Below, one piece after another: positions 50,179 to 61,696 of a DNA stretch of 64,000 nt. Both the position numbers and the translations under genes were made by a program. Source of the stretch: Bugulina stolonifera (taxonomy: Eukaryota; Bryozoa; Gymnolaemata; Cheilostomatida; Bugulidae); assembly GCA_935421135.1 (NCBI GenBank), contig OW285196.1:4073001-4137000 (forward strand). The letters run 5' to 3'. Below the pieces are notes generated by a model, which had not been told where the DNA came from, ran no database searches, and saw nothing but the letters and a program-made list of their open reading frames with translations. Position 1 is the stretch's first letter, and each line of letters begins with the position of its first letter.

Positions 50179-50788
50179 GGTGGAAGGAAAGTGTCAGATG
50201 TTGTAATAAACCTAATCTCTCTGTACAACAGCTGTGTTAGTTATACTGAATCTCTTTATTGTTCATCTAAGCTATCCCTTCACAACTGATAGCTGAATGT
50301 GTCAAACTTTAACTGCAGTCTATTAATAGGTTATTTGACGTCTGTGTTTTGGGGTCCATGAGAAAACTTATCAGTGCTGGTTCTGTCCATTGCGTCTGTC
50401 CATAACATAGTTGTGCTCCTTATTGGCGCTGTCCATAACTTACAGAAATTACATGATTTGTAGCTGTGTTGGGCTAAGTGACTGTTCGATCTACATGTTG
50501 TTCAAATGCAGTATAACCAAGTGATATAGAAAATTGTAATAGCTTAACATATAAAATAACAAGGTGTACAATAACCAGGCACTTATCAGAGAGAAATGTT
50601 TTACTGACAATTATTTATTGAGTCAACGCTTTGAAGTGTGGTTGCCAAAGTATTATGTCCCACCCTGGTGACTATGCACTTTTTACTATACTTAAAACAT
50701 CACTAATCAACACTGGGTGACATAACTCATACCAATATGCATATTCCCTGAAAGCTAACTTTCTGTTCTTTCTAACCATACAAAATAT

Positions 50789-51481
50789 TGTAATGGTACG
50801 CAGAGTCTTCCGTAATTACCTGACACTCACTATTATGCGTGCTTACATGCATATATCTGCTTGTATTCTGTACTACTTGACCATATACCATTGTACATTC
50901 ATGTATGATAATTACTGTCTTTTAGTGCCTTTTATACTCATGTAAAGAGGCCCAACCTCTCAGAATTACTTGATATTCATTTTGTACATGAATTGGATGA
51001 TTCTAAGCATCTTTTGTATAGCCCGAGCCCAACCCATTTTGGGTCGGCCGTCGAGCTTCCGTCCGCCATGTTGTTGCGCAACTTCCGGACGACCCTACGT
51101 AGTCTTTTCCCAACACTACGTCGGGCGGACGTTCTTATACTATATAAAAGGCATTGTTTTTATGTTTGTTGTCTCAGTCTTTGCTTGGATCTCAATAAAG
51201 ACACATCTAGAATACTTATTATACGGAGACTTTCACTTCATAGATAGGTCATTCTAGTTGTTAAGGTCCTCGACCTTGCAACACCAACCGCCTACTAGGT
51301 CGGACCACTCTCTTTCTAGGTTTAGTACCCAGGCAATACTCGGGACCAGATGGGTCGTCTCCGGTAGTACTTGGACTCAATCTTTCATGTAATGCGAAGG
51401 CCTAGCACCACTCATAGGCTCTTCACTTTGGGATCGGGAGTCATCTTAGGACGAACGTACCAGAAACCAAAAACCCTTACA
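50789..51481 (+). mobile_element. 693-bp solo LTR-like element, copy 1
   Basis: Starts TGTAATGG, ends CCCTTACA, flanked by ATAT (50785-50788) and ACAT (51482-51485), a 4-bp target duplication with one change. The empty site is at 41985-41988 ('aaaatatgatagg'). It contains TATATAAAAG (51141-51150) and AATAAAG (51193-51199). It is far richer in GC than its surroundings. The related copy is at 62843-63646. The two ORFs inside are shadows. Confidence 0.75.
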
Positions 51482-52900
51482 ACATGATAGGTTTATTAGC
51501 CACTGAATTCTCTAACAAGCAGGTCAAATCAGCCAATAATTTGCTGTTTTGACAATTTTTTTGTAACCTTGTGTAGCTGAACTCAGATTATAAAACGCAT
51601 AAACAAGTTATGCACCAAAATCATTGATAACATTGCAAGAGAACCAAATTCTGTAGCTAAATATCCATCATAAGTGTACCTTGACCTTACAGATCTCTGA
51701 CTCATATTTTTACATTGTACTGGACTGAATTCATGGATGCCTCTAGGAATTACACGTAACTATAAGTCGGCTAAATTTATAGTGGAGGTAGGATTGTTAT
51801 TGGATTGAGTTAGTCCCTTGGCTATTGGGCAATTGAAAAATGTGGCTATTTTTGTTGGCTAGAAAACATCCGATTTAAGCTAATTAAGGTCTAGCATGAG
51901 TGGTCATAAACTGCAAGTTACTAGCCACTGTGAGGAGGCAAAGCCAAACAGGTATACTCATTGTCAGGCTCAAAGTGTTAATATGATAATAATATGAGCT
52001 CTGTGAATTCTGTGCCTACACATTTGTATTTGGGTAACCAGGGTTATAATATCTTTTGAGAACTGACGAACAAGAGAGAGTACAGATCCGGGTAATATGT
52101 ATGTCATGTGGATACCTTATGATGTATCAAGTATTAAAATACTCTCCCCCATCCCTTTTATAAATTCATTTTGCAAACTATAAAATAATAATATTGTCTA
52201 CATTATACTGTATACGCTGTATACACTGTATACCGCATGCAACTGTGTACATGTAATAGGAGGTGAGAAGTTGATGCTAGGTAGATATGAAATTAATAAC
52301 AACATTTGTTTCACTACAACTAGCATTATGGTCTTGGGTGTTGATGGTGAACAATGCCTATGGACTAGAAGTTCAGAGATAATTTCCAAATCGGCTGTGA
52401 ACTAGTCATAAATGTGCATTTGGGGAAATTAAGAGTGGACAAATTCATTGGTGATGTTGCTCCTTTTCTGAAGGTTGATACTCTCCTCCCCACATCTGAA
52501 TACAAACTATGTTTGGCTATTATTATGGTTTAGCTACCAGTGGCTAGGACAGAAAGCTGCTCTGCAGAAACAATGTCAATAATATAGATGGTGTAGAGTT
52601 TCTGGCAATAAAGGGCACAACAGACAACATTTAGGGCTACAGTGTGCCAGTATGAGGTGTGGAATTAAGCTGGTATCATGATCATGACGGCTGTGTATAG
52701 ACATAAACTAAATGGGATTTGACATAATAACAGAAACATACATGTGTCATGGTTGTTACCAAAACAATACAGAAACAATACAGAAACAATATTTCCAATT
52801 TTTAACTCTTCTAGCTGCTGCAGCACTAACTTCTACTGACATTGATAGGCTAATAAACTATTTCTTTTTATATAGTAGCAGCATTTTAATAATCCTTGTA

Positions 52901-53945
52901 GGGGAGACGGGGGGGGGGGCACATTGGTACAGGGGGCACATTGGGACATTTTGATTATAGGTAGTTTTCTTATTTCTACAACTGTCAAAGTTCAGTTGAA
53001 AACAGGAAATGGCATAACATGGTTGCCATCTTGAAAAGAGCAGGCTAATTGAAAACAAGAAAATTTGGTGGGCAAATGAAAAATTTTCATACCAAAAGTA
53101 TTTATTAACCTCGGCATTGATTTAATTATATTAGCAACATGCTTATGATTATGTTTCTGCCCCTTTGGTAGTTTGAAACACTGTTAGTGAGGATCACAGC
53201 ATATCAATCAATTGAGTGCTAAAGCAATTTAATTTTAAGTTAGATGTGGTTTACATAAAAAAGTCCTATCGGGGCGCATTGGGACGCATGTCTTGGGGGC
53301 TAATTGGGACATGTCCCAATTAGCCCCATATGTATCATTTTTAAGGCTGATGAAGGGAACAATTATTTTGGGGTTTTTAGAACATGATTAGGAACAGAAA
53401 ACCTACTGCTAGAGTCAGGCATAGCCATGAAGAGATTCTTCAAGCAGTGAAGAAGGTGGTTAACAAGGAGCTGACAATTTACGAGGCTCCAAATGTTACC
53501 ACAATCAGCAAGTCAATTCTTTAGCAAGGGCAGTTAGCAAATATTGACAATCTATGTATTTGATGGATTTTAGCACTAATATTCCTTATAATTACTGTTT
53601 TAGGTTATTCCTTTACTTTTCAAATACATAACCTTGTTTTTGGAAGAAAATATAACTCTTGAAATAAATCTAAACCAACCACACTGTGAACATATAGTCC
53701 CAATTAGCCCCGACCCTTGTCCCAATGTACCCCATATAGGGGGCAGAATGGGACAGTTGACAACTCTATGTAAAATTCACTTTATGAAAAATTGGTAATT
53801 GCTAGAACATTTTTACTAAGGCTCTACATAGAAAACATATGAAAGCCGGTTTTAAAAGTGATTTCGAATTCAAGCATTTATTCAAAAATCTCAACGAGCA
53901 AAACTGAAAAATGTGAATTTTGTTCCAATGTGCCCCCGTCTCCCC
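52901..53945 (+). mobile_element. pogo-like MITE, copy 1 (1045 bp)
   Basis: Ends GGGGAGACGG and CCGTCTCCCC, flanked by TA (52899-52900, 53946-53947). The paralogous empty site at 43437-43438 has one TA. Inner terminal sequence repeats 'gggcacattgggaca' and its complement, and the centre has 'gggacatgtccc'. It carries a 46-aa HTH-like ORF (53384-53524). TA target duplication plus a psq-like HTH points to the pogo branch of Tc1/mariner. Confidence 0.8.
53384..53524 (+). CDS. Psq-like helix-turn-helix ORF in the MITE, 46 aa
   Basis: Begins MIRNRKPTARVRHSHEEILQ, then AVKKVVNKELTIYEA and ends ISKSIL. This is the layout of the N-terminal psq/CENP-B-type HTH of pogo transposases, whose usual form is ...EE.L..A...V..GE.S...A...GI.KSTL. 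Such domains bind the transposon ends. The rest of a transposase (DDE core) is missing. Copy 2 at 58112-58252 keeps the frame with five substitutions. It may be a relict exon or a small binding protein. Confidence 0.45.
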   Translation: MIRNRKPTARVRHSHEEILQAVKKVVNKELTIYEAPNVTTISKSIL

Positions 53946-54977
53946 TACTTGATAAAGAACTGATACACTATAATCTATTAGCAACATGTGACCTATATAC
54001 TAGTGCTTGGCAAAGATACACCATAACCTATTTCCATCTTGCTCCTCCCAAGTGTAGATGCTCTAAAATTAGTTGGAATTGTCTTCACACTCTCATGTCA
54101 TTTATCTCTCATGTCACATTCGTGTCTACCTCTACCACCCCATGTAGTAGCCTAATAATGCTATTTTTTCTTACTTGTTATATAAAGTCATAGGTTTCAA
54201 ATGTATACTTAGATGGTATTGTCTTCTCGGAAGCTCATGTACATTTTACATGGTTGTATGTATCATTGTATGTTGTTGAACAATATTCTGTTATTGACCC
54301 CATCAAGCCTAAATAAGACTTATTCTGTTACATCAATTATATACAGGATAGGATAATGCTAAGTATTGTAGCCAGGTTGTTAAAGATAATTGTGTTTTAT
54401 TGCACTAACTTGCTGTCAGAATAAAGTTATCACGTTGGATTGCAACATGTTTTTCCTTGTTGTAATAAATTACTCACAACTTAACAAAGGGAGATAATTC
54501 CTGAGCAGCTGTATGATTGCCATTATGTATGTTAGTAACTCTGTATACACATATTATTCATGTACAATGTATTAGTGCTAATGTCTAAATAATAACTAAT
54601 ATCTACTCAAAGTACATGACTGCACCTTTTGTGTAACACATGTAATTTATTAGAAGTACATAAATATACATTTGGACTTTTCTTGATGCCTTAACTGATG
54701 CTGGTACATTACATCTACATACATACAGTAGTTACCTTCCACACATTCTAATCATATTATGTCATGGTTTTCCTATAATATCAATATTAGTTAAGCTTGG
54801 TAGACAATATTTCTGGTGACAGGAGTGTACTATTATTTCATCCTCTACTGAACAACAATAAAACTGATGTTTGTGAAGTGGTGTCAAAGGAGGCATTATA
54901 TGTATATTTACATTTTAAAATTGCATCATATTACAGCATATTACATCAAATTACTTCATATCGTTTATATAATGAAA

Positions 54978-56895
54978 TTAGTCCAGCATATATAAATAGT
55001 CCACTACATGGCCCCAAGCCATCCATCTTTCAAAATGGGGATGTACCAGCACCTGCAAGTTCAGTATAACATGTTTCGTAAGAGAGTTAAGGTAATAGGG
55101 CAGTTAATACATTATACCAAACTAGTGAAAATCAAGTCATTCATTTATCATTTGAAAATTTTGTACATGTATATAATTCCCAGTCTTCTAAATGTAGAGT
55201 ATAATTGAGACAGATAGCCATTGCAACTGCACCATCAGCATACTGCTAGCATCTCAGTTATCAGCATCCGTCAATAGTCATAGTCTAAGTGTGTAGTAAC
55301 TTACAATCAGTTATATTACTCACCTGTGAACTATCATTTTGATATATGGAAGGTAAACAAAGTCTTCCATTTACTTTAGTGCATTTCTTTTTTAGCCTTT
55401 CTATACTTTCACACATGGAAAACGTTACTTGTCCTGTATAGAAATCAAACAAACGGTCATACTATATCAGGATATAACTTTGGTCAGTGACTGCTATCAC
55501 TCTAGCCCAGTTAATCATATGAGAGTACATTCTTGTAACGTAAAACCTGCTTAACTCAAACTCCAAGGGACCACCCCAACTGGTTTGAATTAGGGCTGAG
55601 TTTGAATTGTAAGATCACTTCTCTTAATTGAGGTCATTAAAGTGTCTAAGCTGTATGCTGAATGGTACAACCTCCACTATATCATCAGTTTACATTATAA
55701 GTTTGGTTATCTTACCATATAAAGTTTTAGAAAGATTCCGTTCCATAATTTTGACCTTCACTCTCCCAAACTGCGATAAAAATACTTGCAGTGTCTCTAC
55801 AATATATACAATGCTGGGTACACAAATAAATTGGTGAACCATTTAGAAATGTTTTTCTCTCTCTTTGTATATTAATACAGACTTGATTCATGCGTTTTCC
55901 TAATTTGGCTGGCAATACCTAAGATCAAAAGCTGCTATGTAGAACCAGTGTGAGAACTTATCATAGGCGGAAGTCCCAATAGATAGGCCTTTAATGTAGG
56001 AAGGACAAATACAACCTGTTATTAGTATTATGAACAGCAGATTTTTAATGCTGCAGGGAATTATTTCTGTATCTAACTTGGCTATGTAATATGTTGTAAA
56101 AAATTTGTACAAAGTGGTATTTTAATCACATGACATAGTAAATTGTTACGTAGAGTGGTCAGGCCAGCAGACAGCCACCTGTCTAAACTAAGGGTTACAT
56201 TATGCTGTCACCTTATGAATATATCCCTATGAATGAGTTGAGGAGAAGAATTCCACAAAAATAAAAATATATGGATTTCTACTTTGTATGACCCAATGAA
56301 GCATCCCAATATGCGTCTCACTGGGTACGGAGTATGCACCCTGGCAGCATACAACCTGAGCACAGAGTGAGGGAAATAAGGCTAACCAAGATGACACTAG
56401 TCTAATGTCAACAGTCCACATGCAATTGAATATTATAATGTGATATTTAACTAATATATAAAACCATTGCTAAACTGAAGTCAATAACATATGTCAAATT
56501 CTTTACTTAAAAAGGTTTCCGAGTACAGTATAGCAGGGAATAGAGGCAAGTAATAGCACATACAATTACATAAAACACACAGTACCATTCACATGTATTT
56601 GCATAATAATCATGTGTAAAAAATCAATGTCGTATGTACATGTACATATGTCTATAACAAGATAATTCTATAGAATGCTTAACTGTGCATGTAGTGTATA
56701 CAACGTTTAGGGAGATACAAGGCAGACTAAATTTCTATGCACAAGTAGCACATTACATAACACCTAACTAGTAGCCTAAATATATAATTATGATGAGTTT
56801 TACTTACGTTCAGTGTAGTGAGTCGGCATCTGGCTTAAAAATAATTGATTCGAGTAATTTCTGTATTTATTTTCGCAGTCTGTGAAAGCATCCAT
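54978..56895 (-). CDS. Mini-RRM protein gene, alpha subtype, intact (unit 2)
   Basis: Exons: 56808-56895, 55716-55796, 55324-55433, 54978-55052; 354 nt, 117 aa plus TAA. Splice sites and phases equal those of 44488-46455. Visible protein differences from that copy are few: QMPTHY for QIPTHY, LSKTLYG for LSSTLYG, FSMCES for FSMYES and LKKKC for LKRKC. RNP2-like LFLSQMP, TLQVFLSQFGRVKV and YGQVTFS are kept, as is the tail VLVHPHFERWMAWGHVVDYL. It is the product of the 8.77-kb tandem duplication. Intron 1 is about 50 bp shorter than in unit 1. RNA binding is inferred from the fold pattern only. Confidence 0.75.
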
Positions 56896-57627
56896 ATTCT
56901 ATTTTTGTTCTATAAACAAAAAGAATAATAAAGTTCACCACATGTTTATAATGTGTGGTACACGGTCGCAGAAATTTGCATTTATAGAGCAATTGAGACT
57001 AATTTCTTTAAATATCATAATATTAGTCTTTAGGATAGATGATAATACTTCTACAAACATATTGCCTTCTTTACCAGATCATATTGTTTAAAATTAACAG
57101 CTGCTTATTTTATATGAGTCTCACCGAAAGTGACGATCTGAGTGCACATAAGTGAGAAATTCTCAGAACTGGTTTTAGAGTATGCGTGAGGGGTAAGACA
57201 ATACAATCTTTGCATAAAAGTAGTTTAGAAAATCAATTGAATAACAGCTTCATTTGTGGAATTTTGTTGCTCAATAAAACTGCACGTAGATAGCTTCAAG
57301 GCTAGAGATAAGAAATACTGACTATACCATAAACAATCAGCAGAGAAAAAAGTAAACATCACATTTCTCTAGATGATAACTTGACATAATAATATACATG
57401 TGTATCATCTACATGTACATGTGTATATGGATAAGGTGTTACCTTCAGATGGAGCTCCTCTGTAGAGACATTGTCAATAGAATGAATGGTGTAGATTGCT
57501 GACATAAGCAATGTAATGAAGGCTCCTACTTTACATGTATATTTGTTATATTATGCAAGAAATGCATGAAAGGGATAATACAAATGCGAGTAAAATAGTA
57601 CATAATGGCAATACTGAAACTAGAGTA

Positions 57628-58691
57628 GGGGAGACGGGGGGGGGGGGCACATTGGTACAGGGGGCACATTGGGACATTTTGATTATAGGTAGTTTTCTTA
57701 TTTCTACAACTGTCAAAGTTCAGTTGAAAACAGGAAATGGCATAACATGGTTGCCATGTTGAAAAGAGCAGGCTAATTGAAAACAAGAAAATTTGGTGGG
57801 CAAATGAAAAATTTTCATACCAAAAGTATTTATTTACCTCGGCATTGATTTAATTACATTAGCAACATACTTATGATTATGTTTCTGTCCCTTTGGTAGT
57901 TTGAAACACTGTTAGTGAGGATCACAGCATATCAATCGATTGAGTGCTAAAGCAATTTAATTTTAAGTTAGATGTGGTTTACATAAAAAAGTACTATCGG
58001 GGCGCATTGGGACGCATGTCTTGGGGGCTAATTGGGACATGTCCCAATTAGCCCCATATGCATCATTTTTAAGGCTGATGAAGGGAACAATTATTTTGGG
58101 GTTTTTAGAACATGATTAAGAACAGAAAACCTCCTGCTAGAGTCAGGCATGGCCATGAAGAGACTCTTCAAGTAGTGAAGAAGGTGGTTAACAAGGAGCT
58201 GACAATTTACGAGGCTCAAAATGTTACCACAATCAGCAAGTCAATTCTTTAGCAAGGGCAGTTAGCAAACATTGACAATCTATATATTTGATGGATTTTA
58301 GCACTAATATTCCTTATAATTACTGTTTTAGGTTATTCCTTTACTTTTCAAATACATAACCTTGTTTTTGGAAAAAAATATAACTCTTGAAATAAATCTA
58401 AACCAACCACACTGTGAACATATAGTCCCAATTAGCCCCGACCCTTGTCCCAATGTACCCCATATAGGGGGCAGAATGGGACAGTTGACAGCTCTATGTA
58501 AAATTCACTTTATGAAAAATTGGTAATTGCTAGAACATTTTTACTAAGGCTCTACATAGAAAACATATGAAAGCCGGTTTTAAAAGTGATTTCAAGCATT
58601 TATTCAAAAATCTTAACGAGCAAAACTGAAAACTGTGAATTTTGTCCCAATGTGCCTCCTCCCCCCCCCCCCCCCCCCCCCCCGTCTCCCC
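57628..58691 (+). mobile_element. pogo-like MITE, copy 2 (1064 bp)
   Basis: Same ends as copy 1 and flanked by TA (57626-57627, 58692-58693). The empty site with one TA is at 32245-32246. It is almost identical in sequence to copy 1, with a longer C run (about 58663-58683) inside the right end, so the two inserted recently. The HTH-like ORF is at 58112-58252. Confidence 0.8.
58112..58252 (+). CDS. Psq-like helix-turn-helix ORF in the MITE, copy 2
   Basis: Open over the same 46 codons as 53384-53524. Changes include R to K at position 3, T to P at 8, S to G at 14 and A to V in the helix. Start, stop and length are unchanged. No downstream transposase domain is present. Confidence 0.4.
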   Translation: MIKNRKPPARVRHGHEETLQVVKKVVNKELTIYEAQNVTTISKSIL

Positions 58692-59723
58692 TAGATTTTT
58701 TAACAGTATTGAAATAATACCTGAAAGTTGGTTTTTGTTTCCAGAGAGAACAATGAAGAGAAAACTAACTGGTAATAAAGTTTACACTCAAAAGAGTTCA
58801 ATACAGCAAACCCAGTCTATTCTAGTTGATTACTTGATCAATATGTTTAGATTGAAGATAGATTTTACTTACATATTGTGTGTGAGAGAAAGTAAATGTA
58901 TCTAGAGCCACTCTATGTTAACACTAAGGAACCTGATATCAGAATGAGCTGTTAGTTCTCAGTACAGATGCTTTTATATGATGGAGGGAAAGTGTCAGAT
59001 GTTGTATCAACTTAATCTCTCCATACAACAGCTCAGTTAATTATGTTTGATCTCTCTATATTATCCAGCAGCTGAATTAATTATGTTTAATCTCCCTATT
59101 GTTCATCCCTGTCATCCTTTCACACCATTTAATAGCTGCATGTGTCAAAGTTTAATGACAACCTATTTGATATCTGTATTTTGAAGTTCATGAGAAAGCT
59201 TGTCAATGCTGGTTCTGTTTCTTACACCAATTTAACTGTAGCTATAACTATCTTTCAAGTTCTACATTGCTTAGTTTCTCTTAACTCATAGACTTGACCA
59301 TAAGTATCCAGCCATTGGATATACATGTATGTGTACATGTAATTATGTCTATGCTCATTTTGTTTGAGTATAAAGTAGTGAAAAACTAGCTGCTTGAAAC
59401 TAATTTAGTTTTCTGTATTCAAATGTGGTATAAGTTATGTATACTTATAACATGCAGGGTAAGCGTGCAATATATGAAAATAAGAACCGTAGGCATCAAC
59501 GTGCAATGACTACGACGCAATATATATGCAGAGGACTTTAAGCTATTAGTTTGATCTGTGATAACTTTTATTTGAGTTCATTTGTTAGTCCTGAGGCTAC
59601 AGATTCTGTTTCATTGGTCAGACAAGGTGTTATCATCTTAATCCATTTTTACTGATTGCTCATAGTTTGTATCTATTACTATTTGAGGTCCTTTATAGAG
59701 GTGACTTGTCTGTTTTGTGTCAC

Positions 59724-59897
59724 CTAATACTGCTCTAGCAGAGGTTTGCTGCTAGAAAGCTTTGAATAACTTGAGACAACAAATTGCCAGAAAAATCTAC
59801 ACTGATTAAGCATTGAGAAAGTTTGGCATTCTTCCAAATGAAACTCTGTGAAGAGAGATTCAATGATTCTGCAGACATTCACCAGTCTTGTGACCAC
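59724..59897 (-). pseudogene. Candidate terminal exon, copy C (shortened)
   Basis: After a TTTTACTCAG acceptor it reads VVTRLVNVCRIIESLFTEFH and LEECQTFSMLNQCRFFWQF, but stops at LLEQY, about 14 codons before the other copies. The upstream ATG frame (MESTNLQATSSKVLLASL, about 60.1 kb) is also present. Confidence 0.35.
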
Positions 59898-61696
59898 CTG
59901 AGTAAAACTTAGGAAAATAATTAATTGTGGATTAATATACATGTATACTTCATATCATGCAGTAATTTATGTATTTCCAATATTATATTTCCAATTCTCT
60001 GGTGAACAAATTATACTCTATTTTATTAGAATGCAGAGTAAACAAATGTGTAAGTGAAGCTAGTAGAACTTTGCTGCTAGTTGCCTGAAGGTTGGTACTT
60101 TCCATGGGTGAGGGAAAGGTTTCAGATGTTGTACTTAACCTAATCTCTCTATACAACAGCGCAGTTAATTAAGCTGAAGTTCTTTATTGATCATCTAAGC
60201 TATCTCTTCACAACTGATAGCTGAATGTGTCAAATTCTAATGACAATCTAATAATGGGTTATTTGGTGTCTGTGTTTTGAAATCCAAAAGAAAACTTATC
60301 AGTACTGGCTATGTCTATTGTCCAAAGCAGACTGAAACTATAATTAACTTCCAAGTTCTACTTCTTTACTCTTTGACTTGACACCAAGAACTTGGTTATA
60401 GTTGCCCTGGATATATACATAATCATAGTTATGCTTTCTATTGTGGCTGTCCATAACTTGCAGAAATTACATGTAGCTGTGTTGATCTAAGCTACTGTAG
60501 GATTTACATGTTGTTCAAATGTAGTATTAACCAAGAGATATAGAAAGCTGTGATAGCTTGACATATAAAACAACAGGATGTACAATAACCAGGCTCTTAT
60601 CAGAGAGAAGTGTTTTACCTACAATTATTTACTGAGTTAATATGATAATATATGAGCTCTGTGATTTCTGAGTCTACTCTCTTTTGTATCTGGGTAACCA
60701 AAGTTATTATTGTCTATTGAGATCTTACCAACTGGAGAAGGTACAGATCCTGGTAATATTATGTTTGTCACTTGTTGACCTTATAATGTTCTAAGTATTA
60801 AAATACCCCTGTTTTGTAAACTTATGTACAAACTATGAAAATAATAATGACTAGACAAGAACGTGATAAACAAGTCACTGATTCATTAAATTTGTTCCAA
60901 TGAATGGAAGGACACAACATAAAAGGTGCTCATATGTGGGTAACTTGATTTTTCGAAGAACGTCTCAACTAAGCACATATTAAATAAAAACACACTTAGA
61001 GGTGCTGGACATCAATGTTAATATCTCAAGCTATCCAACTCTTTAATTAGTTTTGGTTTGACATCTTTGCTCTGATAGTTGGTTCTCAGTACAAATGTTT
61101 ATATGAGGGAGAGAAAGTCTCTGATGTTATACTTATATTAGTCTCTCTATAAAAGCGCCCATTACACAATATTTACTAACAGCATACTTTGCACCTATAT
61201 ATATTCTAATGGTTTAATAGAGCATTACCCAGTATGAATGGGTCAAACTAATGCAATATTCTGAATAGGCCTACACTAATTATTAATGATTGCACCTTTT
61301 TGTCACCATATAATAACTATCTGATCACACAAGTCCGTAATATCTGCTGGGTGTAAATTATTTTTATTACAGTTATCCCATACATGTATCATGCATCTAT
61401 GCCTGAGTTTGTGTGCATTGTGCATTGGTGTTGCATGTACAAATGCATATATTATCATTATTAATATAATTTTTCTTATCCCTAAATCTGCTTTAGTATT
61501 AGGACATATTGCACTTGTTTTATTTTACTTTTATGCTACAGTAATACCACATTTTGACTTTTATTTCATATGAATGTTTTATTTACACTACTAGTTGGTC
61601 ACACTATGGTTGTACTAACATATCCGTAACTAAATATGGTTAATAAAAGTAATGGTAAAACTTTCATAAAAGAATTGTATTTTATTTGTTAAATTA
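59898..61696. repeat. Flank between the candidate exon and the beta gene
   Basis: Collinear with 33457-35288. The end of tandem unit 2 falls at about 60699; beyond it the sequence follows the 34.2-35.3 kb version. No gene was seen. Confidence 0.6.

Larger units (their letters stand above)
49687..60699. repeat. Tandem duplication, unit 2
   Basis: Repeats 40919-49686 in the same order and orientation. Adding the 693-bp LTR and two MITEs with their target duplications, and subtracting the 520-bp LTR, accounts for its greater length to within about 50 bp. Breakpoints share CCAA: left end 'gaccaagaatt', right end 'taaccaaagtt', join 'taaccaagaatt'. Confidence 0.8.

Noticed and set aside
50970..51257. 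Two overlapping ORFs of 84-95 aa
   Set aside because: They lie within the LTR over its promoter and poly(A) signals; the copy at 63 kb gives a different frame and length.
53858..54193. 111-aa plus-strand ORF
   Set aside because: It crosses the MITE end into host sequence, so it exists only because of the insertion.
58642..58905. 87-aa ORF with a proline run
   Set aside because: Produced by the poly-C tract of the MITE end and running into flanking sequence.
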